From positions 1 through 22,598 of the IMG/VR virus record IMGVR_UViG_3300031972_000181: DNA of 22,598 bases. One strand, 5' to 3'. Made by a program: the position numbers and the translations under genes. Below are positions 4,951 through 11,326 of this stretch, one piece after another; position 1 is the first letter of the stretch, and each line of letters starts with the position of its first letter. The DNA is from a virus. The notes under the pieces are model-generated. The model saw only the letters and a program-made list of their open reading frames with translations. It was not told where the DNA came from and did no database searches.

Positions 4951-5062
4951 GAAAAGACAAATTATATCTGACACTCGCAAAGCCATTTCTGAGGATAGGA
5001 AATTATCTAATGAACAAGCACGTGAAGGCTCTAAGAGAAAAACAACTAAAAGACGGTTATAG
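4850..5062 (+). CDS. Possible helical charged protein, 70 aa, start uncertain
   Basis: In a different frame from the preceding gene, this reads MPPLRLLNAKQLEEIDKYLN, then a long charged helix (RDLDEKRQIISDTRKAISED) and a basic end KRKTTKRRL. The region 4951-5062 is otherwise empty, and the sequence there looks like a real amphipathic helix, which argues that at least the 3' half is coding. The start is unclear: ATG 4850 lacks a Shine-Dalgarno and lies 101 bases inside the previous gene; a TTG in the same frame near 4921 is an alternative. Function unknown. Confidence 0.45.
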   Translation: MPPLRLLNAKQLEEIDKYLNSPKRLLQKRRDLDEKRQIISDTRKAISEDRKLSNEQAREGSKRKTTKRRL

Positions 5063-5071
5063 GAGATTGTA

Positions 5072-5218
5072 ATGGACAACATGATATTAGATGCATGGAA
5101 TGAACTTAGTTACGTAGAAGGTGTTCTATTTACCGTGTGGTTATTTATTTTATACTATGGCAAGTGTTGGATTGACACCAAATTTAAACAAAAGGAATGT
5201 ACATGTTTACGGCGTTAA
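5072..5218 (+). CDS. Small single-span membrane protein, 48 aa
   Basis: AGGAG (5061-5065) six bases before ATG gives a strong start. The protein is MDNMILDAWNELSYVEG followed by a hydrophobic segment VLFTVWLFILYYGKCW (about 18-33) and a polar tail with three Cys in all and a basic C-terminus (KQKECTCLRR). One transmembrane helix with the N-terminus acidic and the C-terminus basic suggests N-out, C-in. It sits immediately before the holin and overlaps its start by 16 bases, so an accessory holin or antiholin role is possible but unproven. Confidence 0.65.
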   Translation: MDNMILDAWNELSYVEGVLFTVWLFILYYGKCWIDTKFKQKECTCLRR

Positions 5219-5595
5219 TAGGACCTATAGCAAACTTAGCTAGTTCTTGGATGGACAGTAAAGTTGAGAAGGTCAAAGCAGATGGACAGGCTAAAGTAGC
5301 ACAAGCTAAAGCTAAAGCAGTTGTGGCAGAGAAAGTAGCAACAGGTGAAGTTGAATGGGAAAAGACAATGGCAGATGCAACAGATGGAAGTTGGAAAGAC
5401 GAATTTGCCTTGATTGTTTTGTTATTACCTGCTATACTAGTGTTCATCCCTAGTATGACAGAATATGTAAGAGTAGGCTTTGAAGTACTAAACACATTAC
5501 CTGAGTGGTATCAGTATCTTTTATTTATAGCCATTAGTGCATCATTTGGAATTAAAGGTGCAGGACAAGCAATGAAAATAATGGGGAAGAAATAA
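5203..5595 (+). CDS. Putative holin (GTA_holin_3TM type), 130 aa
   Basis: Two in-frame ATGs occur (5197, 5203); AAGGA at 5192 fits the second, with seven bases of spacing. Hydrophobic segments lie at about 4-16 (TALIGPIANLASS), 68-84 and 103-118, separated by an Ala/Lys-rich helix (20-48) and the element SWKDEF before the second segment, PEWYQY before the third. This order (short N-terminal anchor, charged helix, WKDE, two spans, ending GxKxA) matches the 3-TM holins of gene transfer agents and marine phages. It would form membrane lesions at a set time, releasing the lysozyme encoded at 6125, which has no signal peptide. Its stop overlaps the next ATG. Confidence 0.75.
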   Translation: MFTALIGPIANLASSWMDSKVEKVKADGQAKVAQAKAKAVVAEKVATGEVEWEKTMADATDGSWKDEFALIVLLLPAILVFIPSMTEYVRVGFEVLNTLPEWYQYLLFIAISASFGIKGAGQAMKIMGKK

Positions 5596-6119
5596 TGGCT
5601 ACAAAAACAAAGAAACCTGCAGCTAAAAAGACAGCAGTAGTTAAAGCACATAGAGGAATGGCTCACGTACCAAGAGGTAGACGAAGACCACTAAACCCAA
5701 GACAAAGACCACAGGTAGAACCTCGTAGAAGAGGTGACGATAGACCTCGTGCTCCGGGTATAGATAGACCACAAATGCCAAGGGGAAGAAACCCACGTAT
5801 AATGACACCTGCTATGAGACGTAGGTTAATGGAAATGAGAAGAAGAGCACAGCAAAGAAGACAATTACCACCTTTGCAGGGAAGAAAACCAACAGCAACT
5901 GAGGTTGCACAACTAAAGGCTGCTAGAGATAGATTTAATAAAATGCAGCAAGAAGCCAATAGAAGTATGAAAGCTAATGTATTTGGTAGGGGAAGAAAAC
6001 CTATACAGGCTACACAAACACCTAAAGTAGCTACACCTAGAAAAAGACCTACAGGTACACCAAGAGGACCCCAAGTATCACCTAGAAAAAGAAACTTTAG
6101 ATTTAGAGGAAGAACATAA
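5595..6119 (+). CDS. Arg/Pro-rich basic protein, 174 aa
   Basis: Starts in an ATAATG overlap with the holin. Almost every fourth residue is Arg and Pro is frequent (VPRGRRRPLNPRQRPQVEPR), with a short helical part around residues 73-125 containing TATEVAQLKAARDRFNKMQQ. Extremely basic and mostly disordered, resembling protamine-like or RNA-binding tails; no defined domain. It differs from the upstream basic proteins in using Arg rather than Lys. Being between holin and lysozyme, it is expressed with them. It may condense DNA or be a virion-internal protein; not known. Confidence 0.65.
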   Translation: MATKTKKPAAKKTAVVKAHRGMAHVPRGRRRPLNPRQRPQVEPRRRGDDRPRAPGIDRPQMPRGRNPRIMTPAMRRRLMEMRRRAQQRRQLPPLQGRKPTATEVAQLKAARDRFNKMQQEANRSMKANVFGRGRKPIQATQTPKVATPRKRPTGTPRGPQVSPRKRNFRFRGRT

Positions 6120-6124
6120 AAAAA

Positions 6125-6580
6125 ATGAACTTAATAAAACTACAAGATGAGATAGCAAATGATGAAGGTATAATGTACGAAACATATCATTGTTCACTTG
6201 GACATCTAACCGGGGGAATTGGACACCTTATCACTGAATGGGATGAAGAATTTTATGAAAAGCCTATAGGAACTAAAGTACCTAATGAACAAGTTAATGA
6301 TTGGTTTGAGAAAGATATAAAAGTTACAATAAATGACTGCAAAATTATATTTGATAACTTTGACAATCTACCAGAAGAAGCACAGCTAGTAATTGCAAAT
6401 ATGTGTTTTCAATTAGGCAGACCTAGATTATCTAAATTTAAGAATTTTATTGCTGCAGTTAAGGATGAAGATTGGCAACGTGCAGGCGATGAGATGCAAG
6501 ACAGTAGATGGTATAAGCAAACAACCAATAGAGCAGATAGACTTATAGCACGTATTACTAAATTAGGAGTACCAATGTAA
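6125..6580 (+). CDS. T4-type lysozyme (GH24 endolysin), 151 aa
   Basis: Cleaves the MurNAc-GlcNAc bond of peptidoglycan for lysis. The N-terminal active-site region NDEGIMYETYHCSLGHLTGG-IGH aligns with T4 lysozyme DEG...YKDTEG..TIGIGH: Glu14 equals T4 Glu11, Thr29 equals Thr26, but the catalytic Asp20 position is Cys23. The C-terminal half has FQLGRPRLSKFKNF and SRWYKQTTNRADRLIARI, matching T4 SRWYNQTPNRAKRVITTF. In T4 lysozyme an Asp20-to-Cys change is reported to keep substantial activity, so this is probably functional. No signal peptide, so release should depend on the holin at 5203. Length is close to the T4 enzyme (164 aa). Confidence 0.85.
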   Translation: MNLIKLQDEIANDEGIMYETYHCSLGHLTGGIGHLITEWDEEFYEKPIGTKVPNEQVNDWFEKDIKVTINDCKIIFDNFDNLPEEAQLVIANMCFQLGRPRLSKFKNFIAAVKDEDWQRAGDEMQDSRWYKQTTNRADRLIARITKLGVPM

Positions 6581-6759
6581 TGTCAGCATCAGATAACAAA
6601 ATGATTACTGCTTTATCTAAGATGTACCCAAAGCTTAGTAAGGCTCAAATAACATCTTTTGTAAAAAAGAAGAAAAAGCCTATTACTATAGCTAGTGTTA
6701 CAAAAGTTAAGATAGGCATAGTACCCGTAAAGAAAAAAACAAAGAAGAAGAAATCATAA
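6580..6759 (+). CDS. Small Lys-rich protein, 59 aa
   Basis: ATG shares its first base with the lysozyme stop (TAATG) and its stop TAA shares a base with the TerS start, so it bridges the two genes exactly. Sequence MSASDNKMITALSKMYPKLS, then AQITSFVKKKKKPITIAS and a Lys-rich C-terminus (PVKKKTKKKKS). The N-terminal 20 residues look helical, the rest a basic strand. Small enough to be missed by length cut-offs, but the double overlap supports it. Function unknown. Confidence 0.65.
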   Translation: MSASDNKMITALSKMYPKLSKAQITSFVKKKKKPITIASVTKVKIGIVPVKKKTKKKKS

Positions 6760-7133
6760 TGGCAAAAGAATTAACAGAAAAGCAACAGAAGTTTTTAGAC
6801 GTACTGTTTGATGAGGCAAACGGGGATGTTACACAGGCGAAGCTACTCGCAGGCTATGCACCTACCAGTTCTACGTCAGACATAGTCAGAGGCATCAAGG
6901 AAGAGGTTCTAGAGGCTACTCAAATGTTCATGGCACGTAATGCTCCACGAGCAGCTGTTGCAATGGTTAGTGGAATCAACGACCCTACAGAGTTAGGCAT
7001 GAGAGAGAAGATGACTGCAGCAAAAGAACTACTTGATAGAACAGGCTTAGTGAAGACAGAGAAGATGCAAGTAGAGTCTACGGGTGGTGTGATGCTTATG
7101 CCAGTCAAGAATGTACAAGCAGAAGATGAATAG
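6759..7133 (+). CDS. terS: Terminase small subunit, 124 aa
   Basis: Starts MAKELTEKQQKFLDVLFDEA, then GDVTQAKLLAGYAPTSST (an N-terminal helix-turn-helix with the usual 'A..AGY' turn), a central helical part, and REKMTAAKELLDRTGLVKTE near the C-terminus. This is the usual layout of small terminases: N-terminal DNA-recognition domain, oligomerisation helices, C-terminal strand (GVMLMPVKNV) contacting the portal or large subunit. It lies 275 bases ahead of the large terminase, with an HTH-containing gene between. It would recognise the phage genome and load the packaging motor. Confidence 0.8.
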   Translation: MAKELTEKQQKFLDVLFDEANGDVTQAKLLAGYAPTSSTSDIVRGIKEEVLEATQMFMARNAPRAAVAMVSGINDPTELGMREKMTAAKELLDRTGLVKTEKMQVESTGGVMLMPVKNVQAEDE

Positions 7134-7530
7134 TAGAAGTATAGGAACTTGGGAATTACCCCAACCAACAGATTTAAAAGAAGATGATGAGTGGATTAAA
7201 ATACCACGTATAGCTAGAACAGTACCTTTTGGTTACATACAAGATGAACAAGACCCTGAGACACTTAATCCTATAAAAGACGAACTAGATAAATTAGAAA
7301 TGGCTAGAAAATATGTGAAGCAGTATTCCTATCGCCAAGTAGCTAATTGGCTATCAAAGCAAACAGATAGATATATTTCACACGTAGGACTAAGAAAAAG
7401 GTTACAGAATGAAAAAAGACGTAAGAACCAAGCTAGAAGCCTACGCAAGTGGGCAGAGTATGCAGAAGCGGCGATCTCCAAGGCGAAAGAAATTGAGCAA
7501 GAAAGAACCGGTGCAAAAGCCTACTCTTGA
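7126..7530 (+). CDS. Helix-turn-helix protein between TerS and TerL, 134 aa
   Basis: The ATG at 7126 overlaps the TerS stop by eight bases; an upstream ATG (7111) would add five residues and is less likely. Acidic N-terminal part with IARTVPFGYIQDEQDPETLN, then a helical region and KQYSYRQVANWLSKQTDRYI-SHVGLRKRL (about 65-93). The latter has the shape of a recombinase-type helix-turn-helix (Y-S-Y-R-x-V-A-x-W-L ... S-x-x-G-L). The C-terminus is a long charged helix overlapping the TerL start by 122 bases. Position suggests help with packaging-site recognition or regulation; this is inference. Confidence 0.7.
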   Translation: MNSRSIGTWELPQPTDLKEDDEWIKIPRIARTVPFGYIQDEQDPETLNPIKDELDKLEMARKYVKQYSYRQVANWLSKQTDRYISHVGLRKRLQNEKRRKNQARSLRKWAEYAEAAISKAKEIEQERTGAKAYS

Positions 7531-8977
7531 GTCTAAAGTCCAAGAAGTTGAACGTATAACAGAAATACCTATTGAGCAGAAGCACAATATTATTTTTAAA
7601 CCCAACGAAGGACCTCAGACAGAGTTTTTAGCAGCTGGTGAAAGAGAAGTACTATATGGTGGTTCAGCAGGTGGTGGCAAGAGTTATGCCATGTTAGCAG
7701 ACCCATTGAGATATATGAGTCACCCATCATTTAGTGGACTACTACTAAGACACACAACAGAAGAATTAAGAGAGTTGATATTTAAGTCTCAGGAAATATA
7801 TCCAAAGATTATTCCGGGAATTAAATGGTCAGAAAGAAAGATGCAGTGGGTTGCACCGTCAGGTGCTAGGTTGTGGATGTCTTATTTGGATAGAGATGAC
7901 GATGTACTAAGGTATCAAGGTTTAGCATTTAGTTGGATAGGCTTTGATGAGTTAACACAGTGGGCAACACCATACGCATGGAACTATATGCGTTCTAGAT
8001 TGAGGTCAGTAGCAAAAGACTTACCAATATTTATGAGAGCAACAACAAATCCGGGAGGCAGGGGTCATCACTGGGTTAAAAAAATGTTTATTGACCCAGC
8101 CCCATACGGAAACTCATTTGATGCTACAGACATTGAAACAACAGAAGTCCTTAAATATCCGGCAGGACATGAAAAGGCTGGAAAATCATTATTCAAAAGG
8201 AGATTTATCCCTGCACGATTATCAGACAATCCTTATCTTGCAGAGCAAGGGGATTACGAAGCCATGCTCTTATCATTACCTGAACAGCAACGAAGGCAAT
8301 TATTGGATGGCGATTGGGATATTAAGGAAGGTGCTGCTTTTACTGAGTTTGATAGGAATGTGCACGTTATTGAGCCTTATGATGTACCACATAATTGGGT
8401 TAAGTTTAGAGCTTGTGATTACGGTTATGGTAGTAAGTCTGGTGTCCTTTGGTTTGCTGTGTCACCATCTGAACAACTTATTGTCTACAGAGAATTATAC
8501 GTTAGCAAAGTCCTTGCCACAGATTTGGCAGATATGATATTGGATTTAGAAGACGGAGATGGTGGTATAAGATATGGAGTATTAGATAGCTCCTTATGGC
8601 ACAAGCGAGGAGACACAGGTCCTTCCCTAGCAGAACAAATGATTATGCGAGGCTGTCGTTGGAGACCATCAGATAGAAGTAAAGGTAGTCGTGTAGCAGG
8701 TAAGAACGAGATACACAGACGTTTACAGATAGATGAGTTTACAGAAGAACCAAGACTAGTATTTTTTAACACATGTAGTAACACTACAGCACAATTACCG
8801 TCTATTCCACTAGATAAGAAAAACCCAGAGGATGTAGATACTTTAGCTGAAGACCACTTGTATGATGCATTAAGATATGGTATAATGTCAAGACCAAGAT
8901 TTAGCTTATTTGATTACGACCCAAGAGGTGTACCAACACACTCTATGCCGGTAGCAGATGCTACATTTGGATATTAA
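7409..8977 (+). CDS. terL: Terminase large subunit (packaging ATPase/nuclease), 522 aa
   Basis: ATP-driven DNA-packaging motor and nuclease. Visible motifs: Walker A GGSAGGGKS (84-92), Walker B SWIGFDEL with Asp180-Glu181, coupling motif ATTNPGG (211-217), then the RNase-H-like nuclease domain with Asp337 (CDYGYG), Asp393 (VLDSS) and Asp482/Asp486 (EDHLYDALRYG). Length is typical. The first 45 residues are Lys/Arg-rich and overlap the previous gene by 122 bases; later in-frame starts at 7460 (ATG) or 7511 (GTG) are possible since the conserved part begins near residue 62. It docks on the portal encoded next. Confidence 0.95.
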   Translation: MKKDVRTKLEAYASGQSMQKRRSPRRKKLSKKEPVQKPTLESKVQEVERITEIPIEQKHNIIFKPNEGPQTEFLAAGEREVLYGGSAGGGKSYAMLADPLRYMSHPSFSGLLLRHTTEELRELIFKSQEIYPKIIPGIKWSERKMQWVAPSGARLWMSYLDRDDDVLRYQGLAFSWIGFDELTQWATPYAWNYMRSRLRSVAKDLPIFMRATTNPGGRGHHWVKKMFIDPAPYGNSFDATDIETTEVLKYPAGHEKAGKSLFKRRFIPARLSDNPYLAEQGDYEAMLLSLPEQQRRQLLDGDWDIKEGAAFTEFDRNVHVIEPYDVPHNWVKFRACDYGYGSKSGVLWFAVSPSEQLIVYRELYVSKVLATDLADMILDLEDGDGGIRYGVLDSSLWHKRGDTGPSLAEQMIMRGCRWRPSDRSKGSRVAGKNEIHRRLQIDEFTEEPRLVFFNTCSNTTAQLPSIPLDKKNPEDVDTLAEDHLYDALRYGIMSRPRFSLFDYDPRGVPTHSMPVADATFGY

Positions 8978-8986
8978 GGATACAAT

Positions 8987-11143
8987 ATGGATGAAAATGA
9001 TGAAGTACTAGTAGATAGCGAAGCTATATCTCTAGAAGATTCTAAAGACACTACTGTTACAGATGTTAATACTACTAACATAATACCTTTTGTGATGGAG
9101 AGATATCATCGTGCAGACGATTATAGAGAACAAGATGAGCAGAGATGGTTAAGAGCTTATAGAAACTATAGGGGTTTATATGGTTCAGACGTTCAGTTTA
9201 CAGAAGCTGAAAAATCTCGTGTGTTTATTAAAGTAACTAAAACCAAAACATTAGCAGCCTATGGACAGATTGTTGATGTTTTATTTGCTAACAACAGATT
9301 TCCGTTGAGTGTAGACCCAACAGAATTACCAGAAGGAGTAGCTAAAGATGTTAGTTTTGATCCTAAAGAGCCTCAAGAGTTGCGTGGAAGCACTAGTTTA
9401 TCATCCTCACCTTATGGGTTTAAAGGAGATGGTAAAGAATTGCCTAAAGGTGCAACTGCCAAGAGTTTGCAAGACATGCTTGGTCCTCTACAAGAAAAGC
9501 TTAAAGATGTTGATAACCTTAAAGAAGAAGTTGGCAAAACTCCTTCGGCTATAACATTTAGTCCTGCATTAATTGCAGCTAAAAACATGGAAAAGAAAAT
9601 ACACGATCAACTAGAAGAATCAGGTGCAAGTAAACATTTACGTAGTACAGCATTTGAAATGGCTTTGTTTGGTACAGGTGTAATGAAAGGTCCTTTTGCT
9701 ATAGACAAAGAGTATCCTAATTGGGATGAAGAAGGTGAATATGATCCTACATTAAAAACTGTACCTCAAGTATCTCATGTATCTGTTTGGAACTTTTATC
9801 CAGATCCTGATGCAAACAATATGGATGAAGCACAGTTTGTGATTGAGAGACATAAAATGTCACGTTCTCAACTACGAGCATTAAAGAAGAGACCTCACTT
9901 TAGAAGTGAAGTTATTGAAGCTGCTATAGCAGAAGGTGAGAACTATACAAAAGAATCTTGGGAAGATGATTTATCTGACTACGCACCTGAACATGGGGTA
10001 GAGAGATTTGAAGTTCTTGAGTATTGGGGTATGTGTGATACTGAAATGTTACTAGATCAGAATGTAGATATACCTAAAGAATTAGAAAGTTTAGATGAGT
10101 TGCAAGTTAATGTGTGGATATGCAATGGTAAATTAATAAGAATGGTTCTTAATCCTTTCAAACCATCAAAAATTCCATACATGGCTGCACCATATGAATT
10201 GAATCCTTATTCATTCTTTGGTGTAGGTATAGCTGAAAACATGGATGATACACAGACACTTATGAATGGTTTTATGAGAATGTCTGTAGACAATGCTGTG
10301 TTATCAGGTAATCTACTTATAGAAGTAGACGAAACTAACCTAGTTCCCGGACAAGACTTATCAGTGTATCCGGGCAAAGTGTTTAGAAGACAAGGTGGTG
10401 CTCCGGGTCAAGCAATCTTTGGCACGAAGTTTCCTAATGTCTCGCAAGAGAACTTACAATTATTTGACAAGGCTAGGCAGCTTGCAGATGAAAGCACAGG
10501 ACTACCTTCATTCTCTCATGGGCAGACAGGTGTATCAGGTGTAGGTAGAACTGCTAGTGGTATATCCATGCTAATGAATGCAGCAAGTGGTAGTATTAAA
10601 ACTGTTATTAAGAATGTAGATGATTATTTACTTAAACCTTTAGGCGAAGGATTGTTTAGATTTAATATGCAGTTTGACTTTGATAAAAGCCTAAAGGGCG
10701 ATTTAGAGGTTAAGGCTAGAGGTACGGAAAGCTTAATGGCTAATGAAGTACGTAGTCAAAGACTTATGCAGTTCTTACAAGTTGCCTCTAATCCAGCTCT
10801 TGCACCTTTTGCTAAATTCCAATATGTTATTAGGGAGATTGCAAAATCAATGGACTTAGACCCTGATAAGGTTACAAATAATATGGATGAGGCTGCATTA
10901 CAAGCAGAACTTATGAAACAATTCCAAGGACCCCCCGCCAATCAGCAACAGAAACCACCCGCAGGTGCAAATCCTATGGACCCAACAGGAGCAGGTGGAG
11001 GAACTATTGGAACTGGAGTAGCACCAACTCCGGGAGAACAAGGATTTACAGGAACACCTCAAGATGGACAACAACAAGCAGCAAATACTCAGCAACCTCA
11101 AGCCGATGGTCAGCAACCTCAAGCTACTGAACAGCTTCAATGA
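8987..11143 (+). CDS. Portal protein (P22-like), 718 aa
   Basis: Forms the dodecameric ring at one capsid vertex through which DNA passes. AAGGA (8977-8981) precedes the ATG. Length is close to the P22 portal (725 aa). Recognisable portal elements include SVWNFYPDPDANNMDEAQFV, NPFKPSKIPYMAAPYELNPY and SFFGVGIAENMDDTQTLMN-GFMRM, a pattern typical of P22/podoviral portals, then a helical part with ESTGLPSF and GRTASGISMLMNAASG. The last about 70 residues are Gln/Pro/Gly-rich and low in complexity, unlike the helical barrel of P22. It follows TerL, as is usual. Confidence 0.9.
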   Translation: MDENDEVLVDSEAISLEDSKDTTVTDVNTTNIIPFVMERYHRADDYREQDEQRWLRAYRNYRGLYGSDVQFTEAEKSRVFIKVTKTKTLAAYGQIVDVLFANNRFPLSVDPTELPEGVAKDVSFDPKEPQELRGSTSLSSSPYGFKGDGKELPKGATAKSLQDMLGPLQEKLKDVDNLKEEVGKTPSAITFSPALIAAKNMEKKIHDQLEESGASKHLRSTAFEMALFGTGVMKGPFAIDKEYPNWDEEGEYDPTLKTVPQVSHVSVWNFYPDPDANNMDEAQFVIERHKMSRSQLRALKKRPHFRSEVIEAAIAEGENYTKESWEDDLSDYAPEHGVERFEVLEYWGMCDTEMLLDQNVDIPKELESLDELQVNVWICNGKLIRMVLNPFKPSKIPYMAAPYELNPYSFFGVGIAENMDDTQTLMNGFMRMSVDNAVLSGNLLIEVDETNLVPGQDLSVYPGKVFRRQGGAPGQAIFGTKFPNVSQENLQLFDKARQLADESTGLPSFSHGQTGVSGVGRTASGISMLMNAASGSIKTVIKNVDDYLLKPLGEGLFRFNMQFDFDKSLKGDLEVKARGTESLMANEVRSQRLMQFLQVASNPALAPFAKFQYVIREIAKSMDLDPDKVTNNMDEAALQAELMKQFQGPPANQQQKPPAGANPMDPTGAGGGTIGTGVAPTPGEQGFTGTPQDGQQQAANTQQPQADGQQPQATEQLQ

Positions 11144-11288
11144 TTACGTTGAGTATCTAATAAGTCAGCAACATAAGTTGTTAGAACAAACAGACGATAC
11201 TATTATAATGCATAGAGCACAAGGTGCTGTTACATTATTACGCAGACTAAAGAAACTAAGGGATGAAGTAAACTCAAACAATGGCTGA
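11106..11288 (+). CDS. Small helical protein after portal, 60-74 aa
   Basis: Two ATGs are possible: 11064 (74 aa) and 11106 (60 aa, MVSNLKLLNSFNDYVEYLIS). The shorter is preferred because the extra residues only mirror the portal's low-complexity tail in another frame. The body is a helical hairpin: SQQHKLLEQTDDTIIMHRAQ then GAVTLLRRLKKLRDEVN. From memory, similar 60-90 aa helical proteins lie directly after the portal in many podoviruses; role unknown, perhaps in head assembly. It overlaps the portal by 38 bases (80 with the longer start). Confidence 0.6.
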   Translation: MVSNLKLLNSFNDYVEYLISQQHKLLEQTDDTIIMHRAQGAVTLLRRLKKLRDEVNSNNG

Positions 11289-11325
11289 TTTACTTGATAT
11301 ACGAGATAACGTAAAGGAACAATAA
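11281..11325 (+). CDS. Possible 14-codon mini-ORF
   Basis: ATG at 11281 overlaps the previous stop and the frame encodes MADLLDIRDNVKEQ, ending two bases before the 11327 ATG of the 653-aa gene. It fills the gap exactly, so it may be a remnant or a translational coupler, but it has no clear Shine-Dalgarno and could be chance. Confidence 0.25.
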   Translation: MADLLDIRDNVKEQ

Positions 11326-11326
11326 T

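Noticed and set aside
8091-8537. Rightward 148-codon frame inside the large terminase
   Set aside because: Alternative frame within a strongly conserved gene, no ribosome-binding site, no recognisable protein.
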